From positions 1 through 8,664 of the forward strand of contig JAEXPG010000655.1 in the NCBI GenBank assembly GCA_023447015.1: a stretch of 8,664 nt of DNA, given 5' to 3'. This DNA comes from Verrucomicrobiota bacterium (GTDB lineage: Bacteria; Verrucomicrobiota; Verrucomicrobiia; Opitutales; Opitutaceae). The number at the start of each line of letters is the position of its first letter. The first letter of the stretch is position 1. The notes below the pieces were generated by a model, which searched no databases, had not been told where the DNA came from, and saw only the letters and a list, made by a program, of their open reading frames with translations. Positions 1-7,349 of the stretch are shown here, one piece after another. The position numbers were made by a program, and so were the translations under genes.

Positions 1-1400
1 CCCACGACCTCGAGGTCGCCGGTCGTGAGCGTGCCGGTCTTGTCGAGCGACACCAGGTTCACGTCGGCGAGTTTCTCAATCGCCGCGCCGCCGCGGAAAA
101 GGATGCCGTGTTTCGCGCCCCACCCGATCGCCGCCAGGATGGCCGAGGGGATCGAGAGGACCCGCGCGCACGGGCTGGCGACGCCCAGCAGTGTCATCGC
201 GCGGTAGAACGCCGAGCGCACCTCGGTGCCGTCGGCGAGCACGAGGTTGTCGAAGGGCTGGATGCGGAAGCCGAGCCACCACACGAAGAACATCAGCGCC
301 GTCGCCCCGAGCACCGCGTAGGTGTAGCGCACGCCGAACTTGTCGGTGAAGCGCTCGCTGGGCGCCTTGAGCTTCTGTGCCGTCTGGATGAGCCGGATGA
401 TGCGTTGCAGCGTGCTCTCCGCCGGCAGGCGCTCGACGCGGAACTCCACCGCGCCCCAGAGATTGATCGTGCCGCTGAACACCTGGTCGCCCTCGGCCTT
501 CTCGACCGGCTTAGCCTCGCCGGTGAGGTTCGCCTCGTCGGCCGCGGTCTTGCCCTTGCTCACGACGCCGTCGGCGGGGAACGCCTCGCCGGGCTTCACG
601 AACAACGTGTTCCCGAGCGCGATCTCCTCGACCTTGATCACGGTCTGCTTGCCATCGGCGTCGACGCGCGTCGCCTCCTTCGGGGCCGCCTTCAGGAGCG
701 AGTCGACCTCGCGGTGCGTGCGGTTGAGCGCATACGCCTCCATCGCACCGGACGCCGAGAAGAGGAACAGCAGCAGCGCCGCCTCGTCCCAATGCCCGAT
801 CAGCGAGGCGCCGACGGCCACCGCCAACATCAGAAAATGGATATCCAGCTCGCCCTTGCGGATCTTCGACCAGACGTCGATCGCGGCGTCGAAGCCGCCG
901 GTGACGATCGAGAGTCCGTAGAGCACCTTGATCACCGTCGCATCCGCGGCGACCACGCCGGTGAACTTCAGGAGAAACGCCGTGGTGCCGAACACCCAGC
1001 AGGCCGCGGCGAATCCGGCGAGCACGCGCCAGTCCTCCTCCTCTTCCTCCTCGGCCGGCTCCGGCCAGTGGAACTCGCGCCATTTCCAGAAATGCGGGGC
1101 GGTCTCGCAGCTCTGCTTCGACACGACCGCCGCCTCGCCCTCCTGTTTCACCATGAACCCGCTCGGGGCGGCCGCGCCCTCGGTCTGCATCGCAGCCAGT
1201 TTCTCCTCCAACGCCGCAATCACCTCGGTGATGCGCCGGTCGAGCAGATCGAGGTCGACCTGGCCCATCGTCGCCACGGAGACCTTGCGCGCAGTCGGGT
1301 CGACCTTCACGGCCTCCACCCCCGGCTGGCTCCGGAGAAACTCGGCCAGGGCGGTGATCCAATCGGGAGCAGCGTGGTTGTGGGAGGCGTCGTGGTTCAT
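1..1400 (-). CDS. Heavy-metal translocating P1B-type ATPase, SPC subtype (3' part cut by window edge)
   Basis: This is the N-terminal 466 residues of a heavy-metal-exporting P-type ATPase of the inner membrane; the gene continues off the left edge. Residues 1-10 are His-rich (MNHDASHNHA). Residues about 14-68 look like an HMA-type ferredoxin fold but have no CxxC. A run of six Glu (117-122) precedes the membrane part. Hydrophobic segments lie near 127-147, 153-172, 188-203 and 206-222, then the actuator domain with TGE at 293-295, then helices near 358-377 and 399-425. The metal-site helix carries SPC (409-411) in place of CPC. The phosphorylation motif DKTGTLT is at 453-459, with Asp453 the expected acceptor. 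The ATP-binding domain lies outside the window. In known families SPC marks P1B-4 pumps (CoaT, CtpD, HMA1; Co, Zn or Fe), so the substrate is inferred only. The start is the first ATG of the frame; no ribosome binding site supports it, and the frame stays open for some distance upstream without another ATG or GTG that I could find. Confidence 0.93.
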   Translation of the reverse strand, partial: MNHDASHNHAAPDWITALAEFLRSQPGVEAVKVDPTARKVSVATMGQVDLDLLDRRITEVIAALEEKLAAMQTEGAAAPSGFMVKQEGEAAVVSKQSCETAPHFWKWREFHWPEPAEEEEEEDWRVLAGFAAACWVFGTTAFLLKFTGVVAADATVIKVLYGLSIVTGGFDAAIDVWSKIRKGELDIHFLMLAVAVGASLIGHWDEAALLLFLFSASGAMEAYALNRTHREVDSLLKAAPKEATRVDADGKQTVIKVEEIALGNTLFVKPGEAFPADGVVSKGKTAADEANLTGEAKPVEKAEGDQVFSGTINLWGAVEFRVERLPAESTLQRIIRLIQTAQKLKAPSERFTDKFGVRYTYAVLGATALMFFVWWLGFRIQPFDNLVLADGTEVRSAFYRAMTLLGVASPCARVLSIPSAILAAIGWGAKHGILFRGGAAIEKLADVNLVSLDKTGTLTTGDLEVV

Positions 1401-1649
1401 CGGGTCGTAGATGGCGCGGACGGTAGAAACCGCGCCAATCTCCTGCCAGTGAAAACCGGCCGCTGCGCCCGGAAAAATGCGAGACGCAGTCGCAGGAAGG
1501 AATGACCGCCGCCGACCGCGAAACGGGAGTCTACCAACGCGTGATCGTCGCCGGCGCCACCACGTTGCCCGAGCCCCGGCAAATCCGCTTGCCACCAAAA
1601 TCCCCCGCGCGACCTACTGCGTACCCATGGCGCATCGCTCCGCATCCCC

Positions 1650-1670
1650 GTTTCCGAACACTACGGAAAC
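1650..1670. promoter_or_regulatory. Perfect 7-7-7 inverted repeat, candidate operator or stem-loop
   Basis: GTTTCCG at 1650-1656 and CGGAAAC at 1664-1670 are exact reverse complements separated by 7 bases (AACACTA). The centre-to-centre distance of 14 bases is somewhat longer than one helical turn. It lies 250 bases upstream of the metal ATPase start and 118 bases upstream of the helicase start. The A/T content of the arms is high for this GC-rich surrounding, so chance pairing of GC tracts is a less likely explanation than for the neighbouring dyads. It could bind a dimeric regulator of either gene, or fold in the helicase transcript. I cannot name a regulator. Confidence 0.4.
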
Positions 1671-1694
1671 AACGTCCTCCCCCTCGGCGGGGCG

Positions 1695-1744
1695 GCCCGG
1701 AGCCGGATCGCCCCCCATCCGGGCTCACTGCCGGTTCCAACCGG
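1695..1744 (+). other. Two adjacent dyads in the presumed helicase leader
   Basis: GCCCGGA (1695-1701) is the exact reverse complement of TCCGGGC (1718-1724), giving a 7-bp stem with a 16-base loop. Within the same span CCGGAT (1703-1708) can instead pair with ATCCGG (1717-1722) around an 8-base C-rich loop, so the two stems compete. Just downstream CCGGTT (1731-1736) and AACCGG (1739-1744) form a near-continuous palindrome with a 2-base centre. The elements end 43 bases before the helicase ATG. They may be protein-binding sites or leader structure. GC-rich sequence produces such pairings by chance, so support is modest. Confidence 0.3.
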
Positions 1745-1787
1745 GATCCTTCCGCGGTCGCCGCGTTCCTGTCTCCGCCCTTCCCCG

Positions 1788-3860
1788 ATGATCGGCCTGC
1801 ATGAGAACCACGGCGGACCGCCCGCGCGGCTCGACGCCTGGCTGAAGCTCGTCGAACAAATCTTCGCCGAGGGCGGTTGGTTGCAGGATGCGCTGTCGCT
1901 CGAGCATCGGCCGCAACAGGAGCGGATGGCGCGCCAGGTCGCGAACGCCTTCTTCGGCGACGAGGTCCTGCTCGCCGAGGCCGGCACCGGCGTGGGCAAG
2001 AGCCTCGCCTACCTCGTCCCCGGACTGCTCCACGCGCAGTCCGCCCGCCGGCCGATGCTGGTCTCCACCCACACGATCTCGCTGCAGGAGCAGATCCAGC
2101 AGAAGGACCTTGCGCTGGTCCGCCGCCTCTTCCGGGCCGCGCCGGAGCTGGAGAAGTTCGCCGACTTCCGCTCGGCCGTGCTCGTCGGCAAGGGAAACTA
2201 CCTCTGCTCCACGCGCCTCGCCCAGGCGCTCGCCGCGAAGGCCGAACTCTTCCCCACCCACGAACAGCAGGAACTCCAACGCATCGCCGCCTGGGCCGCC
2301 GAGTCACCCGACGGCCTGCGCCAGGAACTCAGCCCCGCCCCCGATCCCGACGTCTGGGAGTGGGTTCACGCCGACTCCTCCGTCTGCAGCCGCAAGCACT
2401 GCGACCCGGAGCATTGTCCCTACCAGCGTGCCCGCGCCCGCATCCGCCAGGCCCACCTGATCATCGTCAACCACAGCCTGCTCTTCTCGCACATCCAGGC
2501 CGGCCTCGCCGGAGAACGAGGCGCAAAACGCGGCATCCTCTATCCCGACGACTTCCTCGTGCTCGACGAGGCGCACACCGTGCCCGAGGTCGCCACCGAG
2601 CATTTCGGCCTGCGCGTGACCTCCTACGGCGTCGACCGTTTCCTCAAATCCCTCTACCACCCCCAACGCAAACGCGGCCTGCTCCAGAAGCTCGGCAGCG
2701 CGCGCGAACGCCAGCTGGTCGAGGACTGCCTCGACGCCTCGTCGCTGTTCTTCGGGCACATCCGCGACCGTGTGCTCACGAAGCAGCCGGTCGTGCGCAT
2801 CATGAACGAGGAGATATGCGAGCCGCTCCCGCCCGAGCCGTTCAAGATCCTCAACCAGCTCCTCAACGACCTCTCCAACCGCCTTGAGGACGGCCCGGCA
2901 CGCGACGAGATCACCGAGCAGCGCGGCAAACTCGGCACCTACTTCACCAACATCCGGCAGTTCCTGAAGCTCGCCGCCGAGGACCACGTCCACTGGGTCG
3001 AGCGCTCGGGCAAACAGGGCCAGATCGTGGCGCTGCGCAGCGCGCCGATCGATGTGGCCCCCCACATCCGCGAGGCGCTCTTCCAGAAGGAGACCTCCGT
3101 GCTCCTCACCAGCGCGACGCTCGCGATGGGCGGCCAGATCGAGCCCTTCCAGCAGCGCATCGGCGCCGAGCAGCAGCGCGTGACGATCGAGGATTCTCCG
3201 TTCGACTACGAGCGCCACATGCGCGTCTACGTCGCCGCCGACATCCCCCAGCCCACCGCCGAGAACCCGCGCCTGGCGCTCGAGGAGCTCGCCGACTACA
3301 TCCGCTGGTGCGCGTTGCAGGTGCCCGGCGGCAGCCTCGTGCTCTTCACGAGCTACACCGACCTCAACCGGTGCGCCGAGATGCTGGAGCCGGACTTCCT
3401 CGCCGCCGGCCGCCCGCTGTTCGTCCAAGGCAAGCTGCACTCGCGCACCGAGCTCACGAAGCGTTTCAAGCAGGCGAAGAACGCCGTCCTCTTCGGCACC
3501 GACAGTTTCTGGACCGGCGTCGACGTGCCCGGCAACGCGCTCTCGCAGGTGATCGTCACGCGCCTGCCGTTCGACGTGCCCTCGCACCCGATCGCCGAGG
3601 CCCGCGCCGAGTGGGTGCGCGAACGCGGAGGCAACCCGTTCGCCGAGCTCACGCTGCCCGATGCGCTGGTGAAGTTCCGCCAGGGCGCCGGCCGGCTCAT
3701 CCGCACGAAGACCGACCGCGGCCTGATCACGATCCTCGACGCCCGCGTGCTCACGAAGACCTACGGCCGGCTCTTCATCGACTGCCTGCCCAAGCGCGAG
3801 TTCGAGCGCCTGACCAAGGCGACACGCGAGCAGGTCTTCCAGCCGTTCGCCGAAAAATAG
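1788..3860 (+). CDS. dinG: DinG/XPD-like ATP-dependent Fe-S DNA helicase
   Basis: The 690-residue protein is a superfamily 2 helicase of the DinG/YoaA/XPD group, which unwinds DNA 5' to 3' and, in characterised members, helps resolve replication-transcription conflicts and damage structures in the cytoplasm. Motifs occur in order: Walker A AEAGTGVGKS (63-72), motif Ia VSTHTISLQEQI (92-103), DEAH (260-263), TSAT (441-444), FWTGVDVPG (574-582) and motif VI QGAGRLIR (632-639). Four cysteines at 140, 200, 205 and 210 lie between Walker A and DEAH, where the family's 4Fe-4S cluster sits, and all four appear present. The length is close to E. coli DinG. The ATG at 1788 is preceded by a pyrimidine-rich stretch and no Shine-Dalgarno; the next in-frame Met is residue 47, too close to Walker A to be preferred. 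The gene stands alone, divergent from the metal ATPase. YoaA-type function is the main alternative. Confidence 0.95.
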   Translation: MIGLHENHGGPPARLDAWLKLVEQIFAEGGWLQDALSLEHRPQQERMARQVANAFFGDEVLLAEAGTGVGKSLAYLVPGLLHAQSARRPMLVSTHTISLQEQIQQKDLALVRRLFRAAPELEKFADFRSAVLVGKGNYLCSTRLAQALAAKAELFPTHEQQELQRIAAWAAESPDGLRQELSPAPDPDVWEWVHADSSVCSRKHCDPEHCPYQRARARIRQAHLIIVNHSLLFSHIQAGLAGERGAKRGILYPDDFLVLDEAHTVPEVATEHFGLRVTSYGVDRFLKSLYHPQRKRGLLQKLGSARERQLVEDCLDASSLFFGHIRDRVLTKQPVVRIMNEEICEPLPPEPFKILNQLLNDLSNRLEDGPARDEITEQRGKLGTYFTNIRQFLKLAAEDHVHWVERSGKQGQIVALRSAPIDVAPHIREALFQKETSVLLTSATLAMGGQIEPFQQRIGAEQQRVTIEDSPFDYERHMRVYVAADIPQPTAENPRLALEELADYIRWCALQVPGGSLVLFTSYTDLNRCAEMLEPDFLAAGRPLFVQGKLHSRTELTKRFKQAKNAVLFGTDSFWTGVDVPGNALSQVIVTRLPFDVPSHPIAEARAEWVRERGGNPFAELTLPDALVKFRQGAGRLIRTKTDRGLITILDARVLTKTYGRLFIDCLPKREFERLTKATREQVFQPFAEK

Positions 3861-3872
3861 TCCGCCGTCTCG

Positions 3873-3915
3873 AACCGGTGGACCGGTGCACCGTTTCACA
3901 CGGATGAAAAATCCG
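3873..3915 (+). terminator. Stem-loops after the helicase gene, possible terminator
   Basis: Thirteen bases after the helicase stop, CGGTG (3876-3880) can pair with CACCG (3889-3893), and AA/TT pairs extend it past one mismatch. An alternative 10-bp palindrome, CGGTGCACCG, spans 3884-3893. A second hairpin follows: CGGAT (3901-3905), loop GAAAA, ATCCG (3911-3915). No clear T-tract follows either one, so this is not a textbook intrinsic terminator. The position directly after the stop is the main support. Confidence 0.3.
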
Positions 3916-4008
3916 CGGGAATGCGCCGCCGCCGGGGCTTGACCATTGCAAAACAGGGGCGACAGCTTTGTTTTCGCCTGAAACGTCCGATTCCTGTCCC
4001 GCGTTCCA

Positions 4009-4887
4009 ATGATTTCCGACCGCTACTACATGCGCGCTAACAACCCGGTGAGGGAGCTGGCTCCCCTGCTGTGGCTGATCGGCGCCCTGTTCGCAGCTTT
4101 CATCGCGCAGCGTGTCGTGGACTCGTTCTGGCCCGGCACCACGGACGCCTGGCTGGCGCTCAGTCCGAACAACATCCTCCACGGCCGGGTCTGGACGCTC
4201 CTGACCTACAGCGTGCTCCACTCGCCGGACAGCCTTTGGCATCTCATCGGCAACACGCTCGGTATTCTTTTCATCGGGCGAATCCTGCTGCCCGAGATCG
4301 GAGCCAGGCGCTTCTTCTGGTCCTTCGGTGCGGCCGTCCTCGCCGGCGGCATCCTCTGGCTGGCGGTGAATTTCCTGCGCGGCATCCCCTTGGTCGGCGC
4401 TTCGGCCGGAGTCTCCGGTTTGCTCGCGCTGTTCTGCTGCCGCTTCGCCAACGAGCGCATGGAGTTTCTGGTCTTCTTCGTCGTCCCGGTGAAGATCGTG
4501 CCCCGCTACCTGCTGATGGCGGTCGCCGCGCTCGTCTTCCTCTTCTTCCTGTTCGCCGAACTCTTTCCCGTCGGAGCCCCGGACGGTATCGCCCACTCCG
4601 CCCATCTGGCCGGCCTGATCGCGGGCATCATTGCGCACCGCACCATGGTCAAAGCCGACGACAGTTTCGAGGAGTCGCCCCGCCGCGCCGTCGAGCTTCC
4701 GGCCTGGATGAAGAAAAAATCCGTTTCCGCGCCGCCGCCGTTCAAGGTGGACGTCTCCGCCCGCGAGAACCTCAAGGCGGAGGTCGATCGCATCCTCGAC
4801 AAGATCAACACCAGCGGTTTCGGCTCCTTGACCGCCGAGGAAAAGCGAACCCTCGACGAAGCGCGGAACCTGATGACCAAGCACTAG
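4009..4887 (+). CDS. Rhomboid family intramembrane serine protease with C-terminal DUF6576-like segment
   Basis: This 292-residue multi-pass membrane protein resembles rhomboid proteases, which cut transmembrane segments of other membrane proteins within the bilayer. Hydrophobic helices lie near 17-37, 62-71, 76-93, 103-122, 127-144, 152-162, 167-186 and 194-210. The family signature is present: HLIGN in an early helix (His78 and Asn82, matching the oxyanion HxxxN of GlpG), GASAG (130-134) with Ser132 as expected nucleophile, and HSAHLAG in the last helix with His199 as the expected dyad partner. A soluble tail (about 211-292) ends in a segment around LDKINTSGFGSLT (263-275) that resembles the DUF6576 domain found at the C-terminus of some rhomboids; I recall this rather than searched it. 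The ATG at 4009 is chosen over Met8 because it is first in frame; neither has a Shine-Dalgarno. The substrate is unknown. The next gene encodes a second protease. Confidence 0.9.
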   Translation: MISDRYYMRANNPVRELAPLLWLIGALFAAFIAQRVVDSFWPGTTDAWLALSPNNILHGRVWTLLTYSVLHSPDSLWHLIGNTLGILFIGRILLPEIGARRFFWSFGAAVLAGGILWLAVNFLRGIPLVGASAGVSGLLALFCCRFANERMEFLVFFVVPVKIVPRYLLMAVAALVFLFFLFAELFPVGAPDGIAHSAHLAGLIAGIIAHRTMVKADDSFEESPRRAVELPAWMKKKSVSAPPPFKVDVSARENLKAEVDRILDKINTSGFGSLTAEEKRTLDEARNLMTKH

Positions 4888-4913
4888 TTAGCGCTCGCCG
4901 GAGAGCGTCCTCG

Positions 4914-4925
4914 AGCCAGCTGGCT
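4914..4925. repeat. 12-bp perfect palindrome after the rhomboid gene
   Basis: AGCCAGCTGGCT at 4914-4925 is perfectly self-complementary and lies 26 bases after the rhomboid stop. A short hairpin, CGCTC (4892-4896) with GAGCG (4903-4907), precedes it, and GGCGG (4980-4984) with CCGCC (4993-4997) follows. The 213-base gap before the next gene holds no reading frame I would call a gene. The palindrome could be a transcription end structure or a binding site; there is no T-tract. Confidence 0.25.
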
Positions 4926-5100
4926 GCTTTGCCTGGGGGCGCGATGACCCGGCCACCAGTGATTACGATTGTTTCCCTGGGCGGGATTACAGCCGCCGCG
5001 CGCTTGCGCCGATACCCCGTCTCGCAAAGCTAGCCGCCCAACGCGCCCAGCAGGAACTTTCCGCGCCGCGCCCTTTCTTCGTCCAAACACTTTCCGCCAC

Positions 5101-7305
5101 GTGATCCGCCGCCTCTTCTCCACCCTCCTGTTCGCGACCACCGTTGCGATCTCGGTCGCCTCCACCACCCCGACCTCCTTCACCACCACCCCGGTGATGG
5201 TCCAGGAGACGACCCGCATGGTGCGCTTCCTCGAGGGATTCCACTTCCAGGGGCGCGAGCTCACCAACGACGATTTCCGCCAGCTCATCCCCGACTTCAT
5301 GGGCGAGCTCGACGCGCACCACCTGTTCTACCTCGCCTCCGACCAGGAGCAGCTCACAGCCCGCTTCGGCGAACGGCTGGCCAAGGACCTCCGCTATCTC
5401 GGCAACATCGACGCGGCCTACGAAGCCTTCCGCCTCTACCGCGAACGCGTCGACGCCCGTGTCACCTGGATCAACCTCGAGCTCGCCAAGGACATCGATT
5501 TCACCGTCACCGAGGAGTTCCACTGGGACCGCACCAAGGCCCCGTGGCCGGCCTCGGTCGAGGACGCCAACGACCTCTGGCGCAAGCGTCTCAAGTTCGA
5601 GCTCCTCCAGGACCTGCTCAACGACAAGTCCATCGACGTCGCCAAGGAGAAGGTGCGCAAGCGCTACGAACGCCTCCAGCGCAGCCTCGACGAGATCGAC
5701 AGCGAGGAAGTGCAGGAGATCTACCTCTCCGCCCTCGCCGCGATGTACGACCCGCACACCACGTACATGTCGCCCTCCACGCTCGACGACTTCAACATGC
5801 AGATGCGCCTGAAGCTGATCGGCATCGGCGCCCAGCTCTCCGAGGAGGACGGCGTCTGCACCATCCGCGAACTCATTCCCGGCGGCCCCGCCGACCTCTC
5901 CAAGCTGCTTCGCCCCAACGACAAGATCGTCGGCGTCGCCCAGGGCGCGGCCGATTACGTCGATGTCGTCGGCATGAAGCTCCGCAAGGTCGTCCAGCTC
6001 ATCCGTGGCGACAAGGGCACCACCGTCCGCCTCCTCATCCAGCCCGGCGACGCCACCGACACCTCGGCCCGCCGCGAAGTCTCCATCGTCCGCGATGTCG
6101 TCAAGCTCAACGCCAGCCGCGCCCACGCGACCCTGCAACAGGTCCCCTCTGCCGACGGCAAGGGCCTGATCCCGATCGGCGTGATCGAACTCCCGTCATT
6201 CTACGGGGCCAACGACGAGGAAGGAGAAGGCCCTGCCGTCAGCGCAACCAACGACGTCGAACAGCTTCTGCGCAAACTCATCACCGCCGGGGCCAAGGGC
6301 ATCGTTCTCGACCTGCGGCGCAATGGCGGCGGACTGCTCTCCGAGGCCGTCGACCTCACCGGCCTCTTCATCGCCAAAGGCCCCGTCGTCCAGGTCAAGG
6401 ATTCCATCGGCCGCGTCGAGGTCCGCTCCGACGAGAATTCCCGCACCGTCTGGGATGGCCCGCTCGCCGTCCTCACCTCGCGCTACAGCGCCTCCGCCTC
6501 CGAGAGCGTCGCCGGCGCGCTCCAGAACTACGGCCGCGCCCTCGTCGTCGGCGACAACTCCACCCACGGCAAGGGCACCGTGCAGACAGTGATGCCGATC
6601 CTCGACGACTCCCGTTTCCGCCGGTTCGTGGCCAACCCGCCCCGCAGCGGCGCCACCAAGATCACGATCCAGAAATTCTACCTGCCCAACGGCGCATCCA
6701 CCCAGAACCGCGGCGTCGTCTCCGACGTCACGCTGCCCTCCATCGAGGAGTTCCTCCCCATCGGCGAGTCCGATCTCCCGCACGCGCTCGCCTGGGACAC
6801 GATCCGCACCACCCGCTTCGAAGGCGCCTCGCTCGACGCCCGCTTCGTCGACCAGCTGCGCGCCCGCAGCAAGGCCCGCCAGGCCTCGCTCGAGGAATTC
6901 GGTTTCCTGCGCAACAACATCGACCGCTTCAAGAAGTACGAGGAGCGCAAGACCGTCTCCCTCAGCATCGACGCCCGGCGCGCCCAGAAGACCGACGACG
7001 ATGCCTTCCGCGATGCCGCCAAGAAGCAGCGCGCCGAACTCGCCAAGCTCAACTTCGCCAGCACCGACGTGAATCTCGACAACGTCGAGCCCACACCTGA
7101 GCCCGCCACCCCGCCGGCAACCGGCGACGACAAGGACAAGGATGACGAGGTCGACGATCCGAAGACCAAGATCGACATCCATCTGCGCGAAAGCCTCCGC
7201 GTCCTCTCCGACGCCATCGATCTCTGGCCGCAGCCCCAGCTCTGGGCGCAGACGAACCAGCCGGTCGCGACGAACCAACACAACAGCTTCGCTCCGATCC
7301 GCTGA
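5101..7305 (+). CDS. prc: Prc/Tsp-like tail-specific carboxy-terminal processing protease (S41 family)
   Basis: The 734-residue product is a periplasmic S41A protease of the Prc/Tsp group, which trims or degrades envelope proteins from the C-terminus. GTG at 5101 is preferred because it places Arg-Arg and a hydrophobic stretch (5-20) at the N-terminus as a signal peptide, likely cut after SVA (18-20); an in-frame ATG at 4969 would bury this behind 44 Arg/Pro-rich residues. After an N-terminal helical domain come DPHTTYMSP (217-225), a PDZ domain (about 240-320), the S41 core with VLDLRRNGGG (402-411), SASASE (463-468) and THGKG (488-492), and IQKFYLPNGASTQ (523-535), a Prc hallmark. The expected dyad is Ser465 and Lys491. 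The C-terminal Tsp domain (from about 557) is followed by an acidic Pro/Asp/Lys linker (664-687) and a last helix (DIHLRESLRVL, 692-702). Length and order fit Prc rather than short CtpA. No Shine-Dalgarno is visible. Substrates cannot be told from sequence. Confidence 0.94.
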   Translation: MIRRLFSTLLFATTVAISVASTTPTSFTTTPVMVQETTRMVRFLEGFHFQGRELTNDDFRQLIPDFMGELDAHHLFYLASDQEQLTARFGERLAKDLRYLGNIDAAYEAFRLYRERVDARVTWINLELAKDIDFTVTEEFHWDRTKAPWPASVEDANDLWRKRLKFELLQDLLNDKSIDVAKEKVRKRYERLQRSLDEIDSEEVQEIYLSALAAMYDPHTTYMSPSTLDDFNMQMRLKLIGIGAQLSEEDGVCTIRELIPGGPADLSKLLRPNDKIVGVAQGAADYVDVVGMKLRKVVQLIRGDKGTTVRLLIQPGDATDTSARREVSIVRDVVKLNASRAHATLQQVPSADGKGLIPIGVIELPSFYGANDEEGEGPAVSATNDVEQLLRKLITAGAKGIVLDLRRNGGGLLSEAVDLTGLFIAKGPVVQVKDSIGRVEVRSDENSRTVWDGPLAVLTSRYSASASESVAGALQNYGRALVVGDNSTHGKGTVQTVMPILDDSRFRRFVANPPRSGATKITIQKFYLPNGASTQNRGVVSDVTLPSIEEFLPIGESDLPHALAWDTIRTTRFEGASLDARFVDQLRARSKARQASLEEFGFLRNNIDRFKKYEERKTVSLSIDARRAQKTDDDAFRDAAKKQRAELAKLNFASTDVNLDNVEPTPEPATPPATGDDKDKDDEVDDPKTKIDIHLRESLRVLSDAIDLWPQPQLWAQTNQPVATNQHNSFAPIR

Positions 7306-7349
7306 ACCGGGGCGTTCCGCACCGCACGCCCTGCGTGGTCGTCGGGTTC
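7304..7349 (+). terminator. Stem-loop overlapping the stop of the processing protease gene
   Basis: GAACC (7304-7308) can pair with GGTTC (7345-7349), enclosing an inner hairpin CACGC (7325-7329), loop CCT, GCGTG (7333-7337). The structure begins at the stop codon and is followed by a short C-rich run, not a T-tract. It may be a transcript end or stability element; support comes only from position and pairing. Confidence 0.25.

Larger units (their letters stand above)
1401..1787. other. Divergent intergenic region between the metal ATPase and helicase genes
   Basis: This 387-base stretch separates two divergently oriented genes and should hold both promoters. Short open frames cross it on both strands, but their products are rich in Arg, Pro and Gly, match nothing I recognise and look like GC-driven noise. 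I found no convincing -35/-10 pair on either strand. What does stand out is a cluster of dyad-symmetric sequences in the half nearer the helicase gene (1650-1744), described in separate entries. The half nearer the ATPase gene shows no clear structure. Confidence 0.6.

Noticed and set aside
108..1505. Long + strand open frame (465 codons) opposite the metal ATPase gene
   Set aside because: Its product is Arg/Leu/Gly/His-rich with no recognisable motif, while the opposite strand gives clear P-type ATPase motifs over the same bases. It is a GC-driven shadow.
1589..1620. TTGCCA at 1589-1594 with CCTACT or TACTGC as a promoter for the helicase gene
   Set aside because: Spacing of 18-20 bases with weak -10 matches; not better than chance in this region.
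1502..1804. Possible small gene (100 codons) in the divergent intergenic region, with a purine-rich GGAAGG before its ATG
   Set aside because: The purine patch is directly against the ATG, too close for ribosome binding, the product is Pro/Arg-rich without motifs, and it overlaps the helicase start.
2304..3899. Long - strand open frame (531 codons) opposite the helicase gene
   Set aside because: The + strand encodes all helicase motifs across this span. The antisense product has biased composition and no domain.
3939..3968. TTGACC at 3939-3944 as a -35 element for the rhomboid gene
   Set aside because: The hexamer is good, but no TAnnnT-like -10 occurs at 16-19 bases downstream, so the promoter is not supported.
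4892..5000. Possible riboswitch or small RNA between the rhomboid and protease genes
   Set aside because: Only short isolated hairpins and a 12-bp palindrome are present; no known riboswitch consensus could be recognised.
4969..5100. Upstream ATG as the start of the processing protease
   Set aside because: It would add 44 Arg/Pro-rich residues in front of a clear signal peptide, which is not how exported Prc proteins begin; GTG at 5101 fits better.
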